NCBI GenBank assembly: GCA_944327285.1
Contig: CALVHG010000009.1
Span: forward strand, 1 to 55,626
Direction: 5' to 3'
DNA length: 55,626 nt
From: an uncultured Desulfovibrio sp.
Lineage (GTDB): Bacteria; Desulfobacterota; Desulfovibrionia; Desulfovibrionales; Desulfovibrionaceae
The notes beneath the pieces are model-generated. The model ran no database searches and was not told where the DNA came from. It worked only from the letters and a program-made list of their open reading frames with translations. The translations under genes were made by a program, and so were the position numbers. Shown here one piece after another: positions 8,720 through 17,561 of the stretch (its first letter is position 1; each line of letters starts with the position of its first letter).

Positions 8720-8761
8720 GAAGATGCCGCGCCGCCGCGCTTCGCGCCCGGATGCGCGGTC

Positions 8762-8865
8762 TCAGAACATTCTGGTTTTGAAACGCTTAACCATACGGCC
8801 TGTCGTTTTGCGGAAAAGACACGGTTTTTCCGCTCTCGTTGGGCCGGGCGGCGCTGTCCGCCGCG
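8762..8865 (+). repeat. Family A repeat, right end missing
   Basis: A diverged left part of family A with a degenerate left end (CAGAACATTCTGGTTTTGAAACGC), the CCATACGGCCTGTCG core and the GGGCGGCG hairpin. It falls in the nikA leader between the NikR-like dyad and the start codon, so it would be part of the nikA 5' untranslated RNA. Confidence 0.75.
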
Positions 8866-8956
8866 AAAAAATGCCTTAAGTTTGCCTTATCGCAGAAGCA
8901 GCCAGGGAGGAAAAACAAAAGCTCCCTCGCCCGCGTCTCTGCCCCGGAGCCCCCTC

Positions 8957-10552
8957 ATGACACGACACGTCTTTGCCACGCTGACGCTTTTTTTCACGTT
9001 GATTGCGCTCGCCGCCTGCCGCAACGACGCCACCTCCGCCGACGCGGCCTCCCCGCAGGAGCTGCGCTACGCCGCAACAAAAGATATACGCGACATCAAC
9101 CCCCATCTCTATACGGGGGAAATGGCCGCGCAGGCCATGCTCTTTGAGCCTCTGGTCAGCAATACGCCGGAAGGTATCCGTCCGTGCCTTGCCGAAAGCT
9201 GGGATATTTCCGATGACGGTCGCATCTATACGTTCCATCTGCGCCGCGATGTGCGCTTCTCCGACGGCGAAGCCTTCAATGCCGCCGCCGTCAAGCAGAA
9301 CATGGACGCCATTCTTGCCAACCGGCAGCGCCATGCCTGGATGGACCTCATCCGCAAAATTGAGCGCGACGAAATTGTGGATGAATTTACCTACAGGCTC
9401 TATCTGCGCACGCCCTACTATCCGACGCTGATTGAACTCGGCGCGCTGCGCCCCTTCCGTTTCATTTCCCCCCGCTGCCTCGTCAACGGCCAGAGTAAAG
9501 ACGGCGTGCGCGGCTACGCCGGAACCGGGCCGTGGCTGCTGACCGAACACAAGGAACGGCAATACGCCCTGTTCACCGTCAATCCGCTCTACAGAGGGGA
9601 AAAACCCCGCATCCCCGCCGTGCGCTGGATCGTCATGCCCGATCATCAATCCATAGCGCTGGCGCTGCAAAAGGGCGATATCCATCTTGTCTTCGGTTCC
9701 GACGGCGACATGCTGCAACAGGAAACCTTCGAGGCCCTGCGGCGCGCGGGCAAGCATATAACGCTGCTCAGCCCGCCCATAGCCTCCCGCGCCCTGTTGC
9801 TCAACAGTCGCCAACCCTTTACTAAAGAACGCGGCGTGCGGCAGGCCCTGCAATATGCGGTCAATCGACGCGCCATCGTGGAAGGCATTCTCGACGCCAC
9901 CGAGAGCCCGGCCCTGACGCTCATGGCTTCGACCGTCCCCTATTGCAACGTGCCGCTGGAAACCAGAGACTACGATCCGGCCCGCGCCGCGGCCCTGCTG
10001 GACGCGGCCGGCTGGCCTGCCGGCCCCGACGGCCTGCGCCGCAAGGACGGCCGCGCGGCACGCATTCGCCTCTACTATAATGCCGACAATGCCCAGGAGC
10101 GCAGCATCAGCGAATACATTCAGGCGGATTTCAAAAAAATCGGCGTCGATCTGCGCATCATCGGCGAAGAAACCCAGGCCTTCCGCGACAGACAGCGTTC
10201 CGGCGACTTTGAGGTCCAGTACGCGCGCTCCTGGGGCGCCCCCTATGATCCCCAGTCTTATCTGTCCTCGTGGCGCATCCCGGCCCACGGAGACTATCAG
10301 GCGCAGGCCGGTCTGGACTGCAAGCCCTGGCTCGATCAGACCGTCACCGCCATCATGGCCGAAACCGACGAAGCCAGACGCCGCGCCATGTATGCGGAAG
10401 TTCTTTCCCGTATGCATGAGGAAGCCGTCTATCTGCCGCTTTCCTATTCCCGCACGCGCGCTGTGCATGTGAAACATCTTCACGGCGTCTCCTTCGACAT
10501 GAGCCAGTACGTCATCCCCTTTGAAAAGATGTTCTTTGCCACGGGCGATTAG
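8957..10552 (+). CDS. nikA: Nickel ABC transporter substrate-binding lipoprotein NikA
   Basis: A 531-residue periplasmic nickel-binding protein of the peptide/nickel (SBP_bac_5) family. Segments are close to Escherichia coli NikA: NRQRHAW, RPFRFI, GTGPW, SWGAPYDP, SSWRIPAHGDYQAQAGL and EAVYLPLSY. The His in the IPAHGDYQ segment corresponds to the His near the metal site of E. coli NikA. The start at 8957 gives a short signal ending LIALAAC, a lipobox, so Cys21 is probably lipidated; E. coli NikA is soluble. An in-frame extension to 8654 has no signal and is rejected. It starts the nik operon. A family A repeat fills most of the 282-base gap before nikB. Confidence 0.92.
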   Translation: MTRHVFATLTLFFTLIALAACRNDATSADAASPQELRYAATKDIRDINPHLYTGEMAAQAMLFEPLVSNTPEGIRPCLAESWDISDDGRIYTFHLRRDVRFSDGEAFNAAAVKQNMDAILANRQRHAWMDLIRKIERDEIVDEFTYRLYLRTPYYPTLIELGALRPFRFISPRCLVNGQSKDGVRGYAGTGPWLLTEHKERQYALFTVNPLYRGEKPRIPAVRWIVMPDHQSIALALQKGDIHLVFGSDGDMLQQETFEALRRAGKHITLLSPPIASRALLLNSRQPFTKERGVRQALQYAVNRRAIVEGILDATESPALTLMASTVPYCNVPLETRDYDPARAAALLDAAGWPAGPDGLRRKDGRAARIRLYYNADNAQERSISEYIQADFKKIGVDLRIIGEETQAFRDRQRSGDFEVQYARSWGAPYDPQSYLSSWRIPAHGDYQAQAGLDCKPWLDQTVTAIMAETDEARRRAMYAEVLSRMHEEAVYLPLSYSRTRAVHVKHLHGVSFDMSQYVIPFEKMFFATGD

Positions 10553-10643
10553 GGCGTGTTAACATTCAGCGCGCTTTTTCAAGAGGGCAGGAGATTGTAG
10601 CAAACCACCTTAAATAAGCGCCCGTCGTGATATTTATTTGAAA

Positions 10644-10788
10644 TAGAGCGTTTCACCTTTGAAAAAGGGTAAACGCGAGGCGGCACAGCGCCGCCCGGCC
10701 AAAAGTAAGCGGAAAAACCGCGCTTTTTCCGCGAAACGACAGGCCGTATGGTTTGAAACGCGCAGCGTTTCAAACTGAAAAAGCTCTA
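10644..10788 (-). repeat. Family A repeat, full length, inverted
   Basis: A 145-bp copy in reverse orientation, from TAGAGCGTTTCACC to AAGCTCTA, between nikA and nikB. Both ends carry TA. A short AGCGCGCTTTTTC string at about 10570, like the end of family B, precedes it. Confidence 0.9.
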
Positions 10789-10834
10789 GTTTGTAAGGTT
10801 ATTCCACCACATCCCAGTGTTCCCTTTCGCCAGC

Positions 10835-11776
10835 ATGACTCTGCGAACTATTCTGCTCCATCGCCTGCCGGGAATTATCCCGCTGCTGTTTCTGACATCC
10901 GTGCTTTCCTTCGGTCTCGTGCAGCTGAGCCCCAGCGACCCGGCGGAAGTGGCGCTGCGCCTCAATGACATCACGCCCACGCCGGAAGTCATTGCGGAAA
11001 CACGCGCCCGCCTGGGGCTGGATCAGCCCCTCCCGATCCGCTATTTCCGCTGGCTTGACGCCGTGCTGCACGGCGATCTGGGCACAAGCTACGTCAACGG
11101 CAAAGCTGTAACCGCCGAACTGCGGCAGGCCCTGCCGCCCACGGCGATGCTGGCCGCCACGGCAGCCGTCATCATGCTGGCCGGAAGCCTGCTGACGGCT
11201 CTGCCGGGAGTTCTTCGCCCCGGCAGCCGTACCGACAGGCTTGCGCGTCTGTTCCTGTTTCTCGCCTCCGCCATGCCTTCTTTCTGGCTGGGGCTGCTGC
11301 TCCTGCAAGTTCTTGCCGTGACACTGGATTTGTTCCCTATAGGCGGCATGGACGGCCCGGCCTCTCTGGCCCTGCCCGCGCTGACGCTGGCCCTGCCGCA
11401 CATGCCCGCCTATGCGCGCCTGCTGCGCGCCGCCATGCTGCGAACAGCCCGCGAAAATTTTGTCCTCCATGATCGGGCGCGCGGTCTGACACCCCGCACT
11501 GTCATGAAGCATATCTTTCGCAATTCGTTGCAATCCTGCCTGACGGCGCTGGGCATGAGCCTTCCCCGGCTCATGGCAGGGGCCTTTGTGGTGGAGAATA
11601 TCTTTGCCTGGCCGGGGCTGGGACGGCTGTGCGTCACCGCCATTTTCAACCGGGATTTTCCCGTCATTCAGGCCTATGTGCTGCTTATGGCCGGAATGTT
11701 TGTCGTCTGTAACCTGTGCGTGGACATCTGCGCCACGCTCCTTGATCCGCGACGGCGCGAGGAGGCCGCGCAATGA
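10835..11776 (+). CDS. nikB: Nickel ABC transporter permease NikB
   Basis: A 313-residue inner-membrane permease of the nickel importer, close in length to E. coli NikB (314). It has about six hydrophobic segments and the binding-protein-dependent permease loop with the ENIFAWPGLGR and AIFNRDFPVIQ motifs almost identical to NikB. I prefer the ATG at 10835 (MTLRTILLHR) because it aligns with the E. coli start; an in-frame GTG at 10817 is possible. Neither start has a clear Shine-Dalgarno sequence, perhaps because the repeat that ends 46 bases upstream replaced the native leader. Its end overlaps nikC by the 4-base ATGA. Confidence 0.92.
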   Translation: MTLRTILLHRLPGIIPLLFLTSVLSFGLVQLSPSDPAEVALRLNDITPTPEVIAETRARLGLDQPLPIRYFRWLDAVLHGDLGTSYVNGKAVTAELRQALPPTAMLAATAAVIMLAGSLLTALPGVLRPGSRTDRLARLFLFLASAMPSFWLGLLLLQVLAVTLDLFPIGGMDGPASLALPALTLALPHMPAYARLLRAAMLRTARENFVLHDRARGLTPRTVMKHIFRNSLQSCLTALGMSLPRLMAGAFVVENIFAWPGLGRLCVTAIFNRDFPVIQAYVLLMAGMFVVCNLCVDICATLLDPRRREEAAQ

Positions 11777-12621
11777 CGCTGCGCCAGGCCCTGCTGCGGG
11801 ACAGACTCGCCGTCTGTTCCCTTCTTTTCCTGCTGCTGGTCCTGCTCGCGGCGCTGCTGGCCCCGTGGCTTGCGCCGCATGATCCGCTCGCCCCGGACGT
11901 GCAAAACAAATTTGCCGCCTGGAGCGCCGATCACTGGCTCGGCACGGATCATCTGGGGCGCGACGTTTTCTCGCGTCTGCTCTACGGCGCGCGCCGCACG
12001 CTCGGCTTTGCCCTGCTGACAACGGCGCTCACCCTGCTGGCCGGCATTCTGCCGGGCCTGCTGGCGGGCGTTCTGCGCGGACGAACGGAAGCGCTCCTGC
12101 TGCGACTGTGCGATATTCTGCTTTCCTTCCCCGCCGAAGTCCTCATTCTGGCCGTGACAGGCATGCTCGGCGCCGGTCCCGAAAAAGCGGCGCTGGCCTG
12201 CCTCATTGCCAAATGGCCCTGGTACGCGCGCATGATGTGCGGCATCGCCCGACAATATGCGGACACAAACGCCGTGCGCTTTGCCCGTGTCATGGGGCAC
12301 GGTCTGCCTCATATCCTGCGGCGGCATATTTTGCCGCAGGTCGCAGGGGAAACTCTCGTGCTGGCAACGCTGCATACGGGGTCCTTCATTCTGACGCTCT
12401 CCGCGCTTTCCTTCCTTGGGCTCGGCGTCCAGCCCCCCGCGCCGGAATGGGGGGCCATGCTCGGCGAAGCCAAAAATGCCCTGCTGCGAGACCCGTGGCT
12501 CATGCTCCCTCCGGGAGCCGCCATCCTGCTCGTCGTCGCCGCCTGCAACTATCTCGGCGACTGCCTGCATGACGCTCTGGAAGGCCGCTGCGGCGACGAG
12601 GGGAAAGCGGTTTTTAGTTAG
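11773..12621 (+). CDS. nikC: Nickel ABC transporter permease NikC
   Basis: A 282-residue second permease subunit of the nickel importer. It has an N-terminal hydrophobic helix (residues 15-38), the DPLAPDVQNKF and WLGTDHLGRDVFSRLLYGARRTL motifs typical of OppC/DppC/NikC permeases, and the GLGVQPPAPEWG C-terminal loop. The start overlaps nikB by ATGA, which implies coupled translation. A family B repeat follows, and the ATPase genes resume 336 bases downstream. Its context makes nickel the likely substrate; the permease alone could not be told from a dipeptide permease. Confidence 0.9.
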   Translation: MTLRQALLRDRLAVCSLLFLLLVLLAALLAPWLAPHDPLAPDVQNKFAAWSADHWLGTDHLGRDVFSRLLYGARRTLGFALLTTALTLLAGILPGLLAGVLRGRTEALLLRLCDILLSFPAEVLILAVTGMLGAGPEKAALACLIAKWPWYARMMCGIARQYADTNAVRFARVMGHGLPHILRRHILPQVAGETLVLATLHTGSFILTLSALSFLGLGVQPPAPEWGAMLGEAKNALLRDPWLMLPPGAAILLVVAACNYLGDCLHDALEGRCGDEGKAVFS

Positions 12622-12628
12622 TTTTTTT

Positions 12629-12810
12629 GGGGGGAAGGGAAACCCCTCTCATCTCTGCTGCCGATGCCCGTAGTTTCCTTCGTCACAACGGGCACGGCCT
12701 GCGGCCGTCTTCGGTCGCTGCTCGCGCGAGAGGGCCCAGCCTTTCCGCAGGAAAGGCGTTCCCGTAGTTCTTCCCCCAGGCCCCCCATTTTTTCCCCAGC
12801 GCGCTTTTTC
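12629..12810 (+). repeat. Family B repeat, full length, inside the nik operon
   Basis: It starts GGGGGGAAGGGAAACCCC, has a central hairpin block (GCCCGTAG...AACGGGC, GGCCTGCGGCC, TCGGTCGC) and ends TTCCCCAGCGCGCTTTTTC. It fills most of the gap between nikC and nikD. Related copies are at 20368, 20604, 27025 and 27451. Confidence 0.78.
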
Positions 12811-12957
12811 AGAAGGGAGTGAAGCATTCGACTCGCCTCATCCCAAAAGTATGGGCAGCTGCTGGCGTTTCTTTGGGAAGATGGAATTCTGAAGGCCACA
12901 AAACGACAACAAAATTTTCCGGCAGACAACCAGACAACCAAGCGGAAAACGTTCTTT

Positions 12958-13791
12958 ATGACGGATGAAACCCTGAAACGAAATGCAGAGGCGGCCCCCC
13001 TGCTTGAAGCCCGCCGGGTAGGCGTGCGCGTGCGGGCCACGGGCGAAGCGCTGGTGGCCGACGTGTCCCTGACCCTGCGCCGGGGGCGCTGTCTCGGTAT
13101 TGTCGGAGACAGCGGCAGCGGCAAGACGCTGCTCTGTCGCAGTCTGCTCGGCCTGCTGCCCTCCACCCTGACAGCGGAAGGACATGTGCTGTTCGACGGC
13201 ATGGACATGCTGTGCGCCGAACCGGCGGAAGCCCGCCGCCGACGCGGCGCCGGGCTGGGACTTCTTTTGCAGCAGGCCATGACGGCTTTTGATCCGCTGC
13301 GTACCATCGAAGCGCATTTTCTGGAATCGCTGCGGGAAAAATGCGGTCTTGCGGCCGCCGAGGCCCGCAGAAAAGCCGAAGAGTATCTGAAACAGACGGG
13401 GCTTGCGGCAGATGTGCTGCGCGCCTGGCCGCATCAGCTTTCCGGCGGCATGCTCCAGCGCTGCATGATCGCCCTGACCCTCAGTCTGGAGCCCTCCGTC
13501 GTGGTGGCGGATGAACCTACAACGGCACAGGACGCCTGCAATCAGTTCAAAATCGTGCGCCTTCTGGCCGGGCTCCGACAGGAACGGGCGCTGCTTATCG
13601 TCTCGCATGATCTGGCGGTCGTGCAGGCGCTGGCCGACGAACTGCTGATCATGCATGAAGGTCGCTGCGTCGAAAGCGGCCCCACAGCCGCCGTTCTGGC
13701 CGCGCCGAAGCACGCCTGCACGCGCCGCCTGCTGGCGACGCGGCAAGCGCTTTCCCGTCCCTTTCTGCAACTGCGCGAGGCGCGCGCATGA
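12958..13791 (+). CDS. nikD: Nickel ABC transporter ATP-binding protein NikD
   Basis: A 277-residue cytoplasmic ATPase that powers the importer. It has Walker A GDSGSGKT, signature LSGGMLQRCMIAL (very like the NikD SGGMLQR signature), Walker B VVVADEPTTAQD and the switch His in IVSHD. A 20-residue N-terminal tail precedes the family start. It overlaps nikE by ATGA at 13788-13791. The Shine-Dalgarno sequence is weak. A family B repeat separates it from nikC, so either transcription reads through 336 bases or nikDE has a separate promoter. Confidence 0.9.
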   Translation: MTDETLKRNAEAAPLLEARRVGVRVRATGEALVADVSLTLRRGRCLGIVGDSGSGKTLLCRSLLGLLPSTLTAEGHVLFDGMDMLCAEPAEARRRRGAGLGLLLQQAMTAFDPLRTIEAHFLESLREKCGLAAAEARRKAEEYLKQTGLAADVLRAWPHQLSGGMLQRCMIALTLSLEPSVVVADEPTTAQDACNQFKIVRLLAGLRQERALLIVSHDLAVVQALADELLIMHEGRCVESGPTAAVLAAPKHACTRRLLATRQALSRPFLQLREARA

Positions 13792-14558
13792 CCGCCTTTC
13801 TTGAAGCCCGCGGCCTGTGCAAAAGCTATGGCCGCCCGCCCCGGCCTGTCCTGCGCGACATAAGCCTTTCCCTTCCGCGCGGCAGCGTCTGGGGGCTGCT
13901 GGGCGAAAGCGGCAGCGGCAAAAGCACGCTCGCCCGTCTCCTCCTCGGCCTGGAACGCCCCGATGCCGGACAAATTCTGCTGGAAGGCATGCCGATTCGA
14001 CGCTGGCGGGCCCGGCATCCCGGAGGCATGAGCGTCGTCTTCCAGGACTATGTCACCTCTGTTCCTCCGCGGGCCAGCGTCGCCGCCATCATCGCGGAAG
14101 GCTTTCCTCCCGGCGCGCCCCGCCCGGACAGCGCCGCCATCCATGCCCTTATGGATCGTGTGGCGCTTCCCCGCTTTCTGTCATGCCGCCTGCCCCATGA
14201 ACTCAGCGGCGGCCAGCTGCAACGGGTCTGCATTGCCCGCGCCATTGCCGCCCGCCCTTCCCTGCTTGTGCTGGACGAGCCTGTCAGCTCTCTGGATATT
14301 GCCGTGCAGGCTCGAATTCTGGAGCTCCTGCACGAACTTGCCAAAGAAATGACCTGTCTTTTCATTACGCATGATATTCAGGCTGCCGTCCACCTCTGCG
14401 AACAGCTCGTTTTTCTCCATCAGGGACAATGTATCGCTTCGCTGCCCCGGAAAGAACTTTTCAGGACGGACAATCCGCACGTCCGCGATCTGCTTGCCTG
14501 TACGCTCGTCCTTGAAACCGCCACTAACCCTACAGGATACCGCAATGAATCTTTCTGA
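13788..14558 (+). CDS. nikE: Nickel ABC transporter ATP-binding protein NikE
   Basis: A 256-residue second ATPase subunit. Motifs are Walker A GESGSGKST, Q-loop VFQDYVTSVPPR, signature LSGGQLQRVCIARAIA (as in NikE), Walker B LLVLDEPVSSLD and switch FITHD. It partners NikD beneath the NikBC permease. The start overlaps nikD by 4 bases and its end overlaps the methyltransferase start by 14 bases, so all three are translated from one message. Confidence 0.9.
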   Translation: MTAFLEARGLCKSYGRPPRPVLRDISLSLPRGSVWGLLGESGSGKSTLARLLLGLERPDAGQILLEGMPIRRWRARHPGGMSVVFQDYVTSVPPRASVAAIIAEGFPPGAPRPDSAAIHALMDRVALPRFLSCRLPHELSGGQLQRVCIARAIAARPSLLVLDEPVSSLDIAVQARILELLHELAKEMTCLFITHDIQAAVHLCEQLVFLHQGQCIASLPRKELFRTDNPHVRDLLACTLVLETATNPTGYRNESF

Positions 14559-15306
14559 TGAACGCCCCGCTGTTTTTACCCTGAAAGAACGCATTCTCCG
14601 CTACTGGACGCGCCGCGCTGAAGGATTCGGCGATGTCCGGCGCAAGGAGCTTTCCGGCGACGACCGCAGCCGCTGGAGCAGGGAAATATTGCCCTGGCTG
14701 CCGTCCGCAGCCGGGGAAGGAACGCTGCGGGCGCTGGATATCGGCACCGGGGCGGGCTTTTTTGCCGTCTTGCTGGCGCAGCAGGGGCTGCGCGTTACCG
14801 GCATTGATATCAGCGACGCCATGCTGGCGCAGGCCGCGCGTCTTGCCGACGAACAGGGCTGCGTCGTGGACTTTCAACGCATGGATGCGACCCGACTCCA
14901 TTTTCCCGACGCGTCTCTTGATGTCATTGTCGCCCGCAATGTGCTCTGGACGCTGACCGATCCCGAAGCGGCCTATGCCGAATGGCGGCGCGTCCTCCGT
15001 CCGGGCGGCGTTCTGCTTAATTTTGACGCCGACTATGGCAGCGTCGATTTTACCGAGCTGGCCCGCCTGCACGGCCGCCACGCGCACGCCGACATACATG
15101 CCGCCATGCTTGAAGAATGCGAGGATATCCGCCGCGCCCTGCCCCTCAGCTCCCGGCAGCGCCCTCTCTGGGATGTCGAGGCCCTCCGTCGGGCAGGATT
15201 TGCCCAGGCATGCTGCGACAAAGAGCTGAGCGGACGCATCTATCCGCACGACGACACCGCCGCCTATAATCCCGTTCCCATGTTTGCCCTGCGCGCCGTG
15301 CGCTAG
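14545..15306 (+). CDS. Class I SAM-dependent methyltransferase, nik operon
   Basis: A 253-residue cytoplasmic methyltransferase of the UbiE/Methyltransf_11 type. Motif I is LDIGTGAGFFAVLLA (residues about 68-82), followed by GIDISDAML, and a motif IV-like segment DVIVARNVLWTL, with the WRRVLRPGG loop after it. The start at 14545 lies inside nikE with a 14-base overlap, so it is translationally coupled to the nickel importer. Its substrate is not evident: modification of a small metal ligand is a possible but unproved idea. The TAG stop (15304-15306) is the first three bases of a family A repeat. Confidence 0.85.
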   Translation: MNLSDERPAVFTLKERILRYWTRRAEGFGDVRRKELSGDDRSRWSREILPWLPSAAGEGTLRALDIGTGAGFFAVLLAQQGLRVTGIDISDAMLAQAARLADEQGCVVDFQRMDATRLHFPDASLDVIVARNVLWTLTDPEAAYAEWRRVLRPGGVLLNFDADYGSVDFTELARLHGRHAHADIHAAMLEECEDIRRALPLSSRQRPLWDVEALRRAGFAQACCDKELSGRIYPHDDTAAYNPVPMFALRAVR

Positions 15307-15451
15307 AGCATTTTCAGTTTGAAATGCTTTGCATTTCAAACCATACGACCTGTCGTTTCGCGGAAAAAACGCGGTTTTTCCGCTCACTTTGGGCCGGGCG
15401 GCGCTGTGCCGCCGCCTCGCGTTTCACCTTTTTCAAAGGTGAAACGCTCTA
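15304..15451 (+). repeat. Family A repeat, full length
   Basis: A 148-bp copy whose first TAG is the stop codon of the methyltransferase. Hairpin 1 reads GAAATGC-TTT-GCATTTC, where other copies have GAAACGC/GCGTTTC: a paired C-G to T-A change that keeps the stem. Confidence 0.92.
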
Positions 15452-15475
15452 AAGCCCGAAAGCATCGGGACACGA

Positions 15476-15519
15476 CAGAAAAAAGGCCCTGTTCCCACGT
15501 GGACAGGGCCTTTTTTCTG
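15476..15519 (+). terminator. Intrinsic terminator after the nik operon
   Basis: A perfect 17-bp inverted repeat, CAGAAAAAAGGCCCTGT with ACAGGGCCTTTTTTCTG, around a 10-base loop with a T6 run. It ends the nik-methyltransferase transcript and works in both orientations. Confidence 0.92.
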
Positions 15520-15531
15520 CCCGACGGCACG

Positions 15532-15566
15532 GGAGCGTTTCAGCTTTGAAAACTAAAAATGCTCAT
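15532..15566 (-). repeat. Family A remnant with only the two ends
   Basis: GGAGCGTTTCAGCTTTGAAAA is joined directly to ACTAAAAATGCTCAT: these are the two outer ends of an inverted family A copy with the centre deleted. Confidence 0.6.
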
Positions 15567-15785
15567 GGATGCCGCAAGTCCCTTCCTCGACAAGCAAAAC
15601 TTTCCTCCCTCCCTTCTCCGTCCTTTTTTGTGCGCGCTCACTGGCACACAGACTTAGCAGACAAGAAAATCAAATAAAAACAGTATATAACATGAAAAAC
15701 AAAAAAAATTCCTCTTCCTCCCCGAAGTAGGCAAATTTTGACAGCCCCAGCCACAAAATAGCGTAACATATTGTTTTTATTAATC

Positions 15786-15800
15786 TGGCACACATATTGG
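15786..15800 (+). promoter_or_regulatory. Candidate sigma-54 promoter of the first flagellin gene
   Basis: TGGCACACATATTGG has a good -24 box (TGGCAC) and correct spacing to a -12-like TTG, but the usual GC of the -12 box reads GG. It lies about 50 bases before the start codon, behind an AT-rich stretch. Confidence 0.4.
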
Positions 15801-15848
15801 ATAAAAAAGGGCAACCGACAACAATCGATCCTATGGGGAGGATACAAC

Positions 15849-17357
15849 ATGAGTCTTGTCGTTAATCACAATATGATGGCCGCCAACGTGGCGCGCAATC
15901 TGAACGCTCACTACAGCAACCTGAGCACCTCTACGCAGCGCCTGTCCACCGGCATGCGCATCAACTCCGCCGCCGACGACGCCGCCGGCCTGGCCATCAG
16001 CGAACTGCAGCGCGCCGACATCGCCGCCCTGCAGCAGGGCGCGCGTAACGCCAACGACGCCATTTCCCTCATTCAGACCGCCGACGGCGCCATGGGCGTT
16101 ATCGACGAAAAGCTGATCCGCATGAAGGAACTGGCCGAACAGGCTGCTACCGGTACGTACGACTCCACTCAGCGTCTGATGATCGAATCCGAATATCAGC
16201 AGATGGCGTCGGAAATCACCCGTATCGCCAACGCCACCGACTTCAACGGAACCAAGCTGCTGGACGGCACCCTGTCCGGCGTGCATGACGGCAGCCAGAT
16301 GACCTCCACCGGCGCCCTCAAGGTTCACTTCGGTACCGGCAACGATTCCGCGGAAGACTACTACTATATCGAAATCGGCGACGTGACCGCCCAGGCTCTC
16401 GGCCTCGGCAGCGCCTCCACCTACAACGAGGACCGCGATCGCATCATCGCCGAATACAAGACCCAGCTCGAAAAGGCCATGAAGGGCTGGGATCGCGGCA
16501 ATGCCTGGCAGAAGAGCGCGTATGACCAGATTGATGATCTGGTGACCGATTTCACCGAAAAGCTCTACGCCGTTGAAAATATCATGAACGGCAATGCCCA
16601 GGGCGCGGCCACTGACGCGACTTTGGCCGACGCCTGGAATGCCCTGTCCGAGCAGGAAAAGCAGTTCTACGGCAGAGGTCTGCCTTCCGACAACATGCCG
16701 CCGGATGCCGACCAGTATGCGGCTATGTCCGACAGCGACAAGCAGAAGGTGCTGTACGCTTACACCCGCGCTCTGGTGAACTCCTGGTCCGATGGCGACC
16801 CGCAGCGCCTTGACGCGGACGGCAACATTGATCCCGCTGGCACCATCGACGCCACGGTTGACAGCTTCGGCGACAATGGCGGCACGGATCTGAGCTTGAC
16901 GGACATCACCACCGTTCTGGGCGAAGTGGAGCGCGTGGGCAACACTATGGATCCCGCTGTCGGAACTGACGCCCGCGCGGCCACATCCGCAGCCATTTAC
17001 GACGCCCTGCATGCCATGTCTGTGGGCCTGGAAACCAAGTGGGATGCCGCCGGTCGCACCATTGCCACCCAGGAAGACGCCCAGCTTGCTCTGACGGCCA
17101 TCAACAACGCCATCATCGAGAAGGACAAGGTTCGCGCCCACCTCGGCGCCATCCAGAACCGTCTTGAAAACACCATTACCAACCTGAACGTGCAGGCCGA
17201 AAACCTGCAGGCCGCCGAATCCCGCATCCGCGACGTGGACGTCGCCACGGAAATGACGGAATTCACCCGCCAGCAGATCCTGACGCAGACGGCTGTGGCT
17301 ATGCTCTCGCAGGCCAACTCTCTGCCTCAGATGGCCATGCAGCTGGTCGGCGGTTAG
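15849..17357 (+). CDS. Flagellin, first copy
   Basis: A 502-residue flagellin that builds the flagellar filament after export by the flagellar type III apparatus; there is no Sec signal. The conserved N-terminal D0/D1 (MSLVVNHNMMAANVARNL, then STGMRINSAADDAAGLAIS) and the C-terminal D1/D0 (NLQAAESRIRDVDVATEM, TQTAVAMLSQANSLPQ) are intact. The central residues about 205-390 are variable and acidic. The ATG at 15849 follows GGGGAGG. The N-terminal 200 and C-terminal 95 residues are almost identical to the second flagellin at 17562, with a different centre. A GC-rich hairpin at 17372-17399 follows the stop but lacks a T-run. Confidence 0.96.
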   Translation: MSLVVNHNMMAANVARNLNAHYSNLSTSTQRLSTGMRINSAADDAAGLAISELQRADIAALQQGARNANDAISLIQTADGAMGVIDEKLIRMKELAEQAATGTYDSTQRLMIESEYQQMASEITRIANATDFNGTKLLDGTLSGVHDGSQMTSTGALKVHFGTGNDSAEDYYYIEIGDVTAQALGLGSASTYNEDRDRIIAEYKTQLEKAMKGWDRGNAWQKSAYDQIDDLVTDFTEKLYAVENIMNGNAQGAATDATLADAWNALSEQEKQFYGRGLPSDNMPPDADQYAAMSDSDKQKVLYAYTRALVNSWSDGDPQRLDADGNIDPAGTIDATVDSFGDNGGTDLSLTDITTVLGEVERVGNTMDPAVGTDARAATSAAIYDALHAMSVGLETKWDAAGRTIATQEDAQLALTAINNAIIEKDKVRAHLGAIQNRLENTITNLNVQAENLQAAESRIRDVDVATEMTEFTRQQILTQTAVAMLSQANSLPQMAMQLVGG

Positions 17358-17371
17358 TCGCTCGGCAGTTA

Positions 17372-17399
17372 GCGGCGCGGCATACTCTCGCCGCGCCGC
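17372..17399 (+). other. GC hairpin after the first flagellin gene
   Basis: GCGGCGCGG pairs with CCGCGCCGC around a 10-base loop. No T-run follows. A similar hairpin (GCGGCGAC/GTCGCCGC) follows the second flagellin at 19006-19026, so it may protect the 3' end of the message. Confidence 0.55.
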
Positions 17400-17400
17400 A

Positions 17401-17427
17401 TAAAGAGGGAAAAGTCGCGGCCGGACA
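17401..17427 (+). promoter_or_regulatory. Candidate sigma-28 promoter of the second flagellin gene
   Basis: TAAAGAGG, exactly 11 bases, then GCCGGACA resembles the flagellar sigma-28 consensus TAAAGTTT-N11-GCCGATAA at 10 of 16 positions. It is 135 bases before the start codon. Confidence 0.4.
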
Positions 17428-17561
17428 ACGCAAGGAATGCGCCAGTCCGATGCCGCTTACCGCCCCTTCCCGCCATATACGCCCCCGGCGCAGCCCTCGG
17501 GCAGGATCGCGCGGGGTAATGGGATCGGGCAGCAACTATAGAAGTTCATGGAGAGGAACAT

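Noticed and set aside
15647..15665. Second sigma-54-like box (TGGCACACAGACTTAGCA) before the first flagellin
   Set aside because: The spacing between the -24 and -12 parts is wrong by two or three bases.
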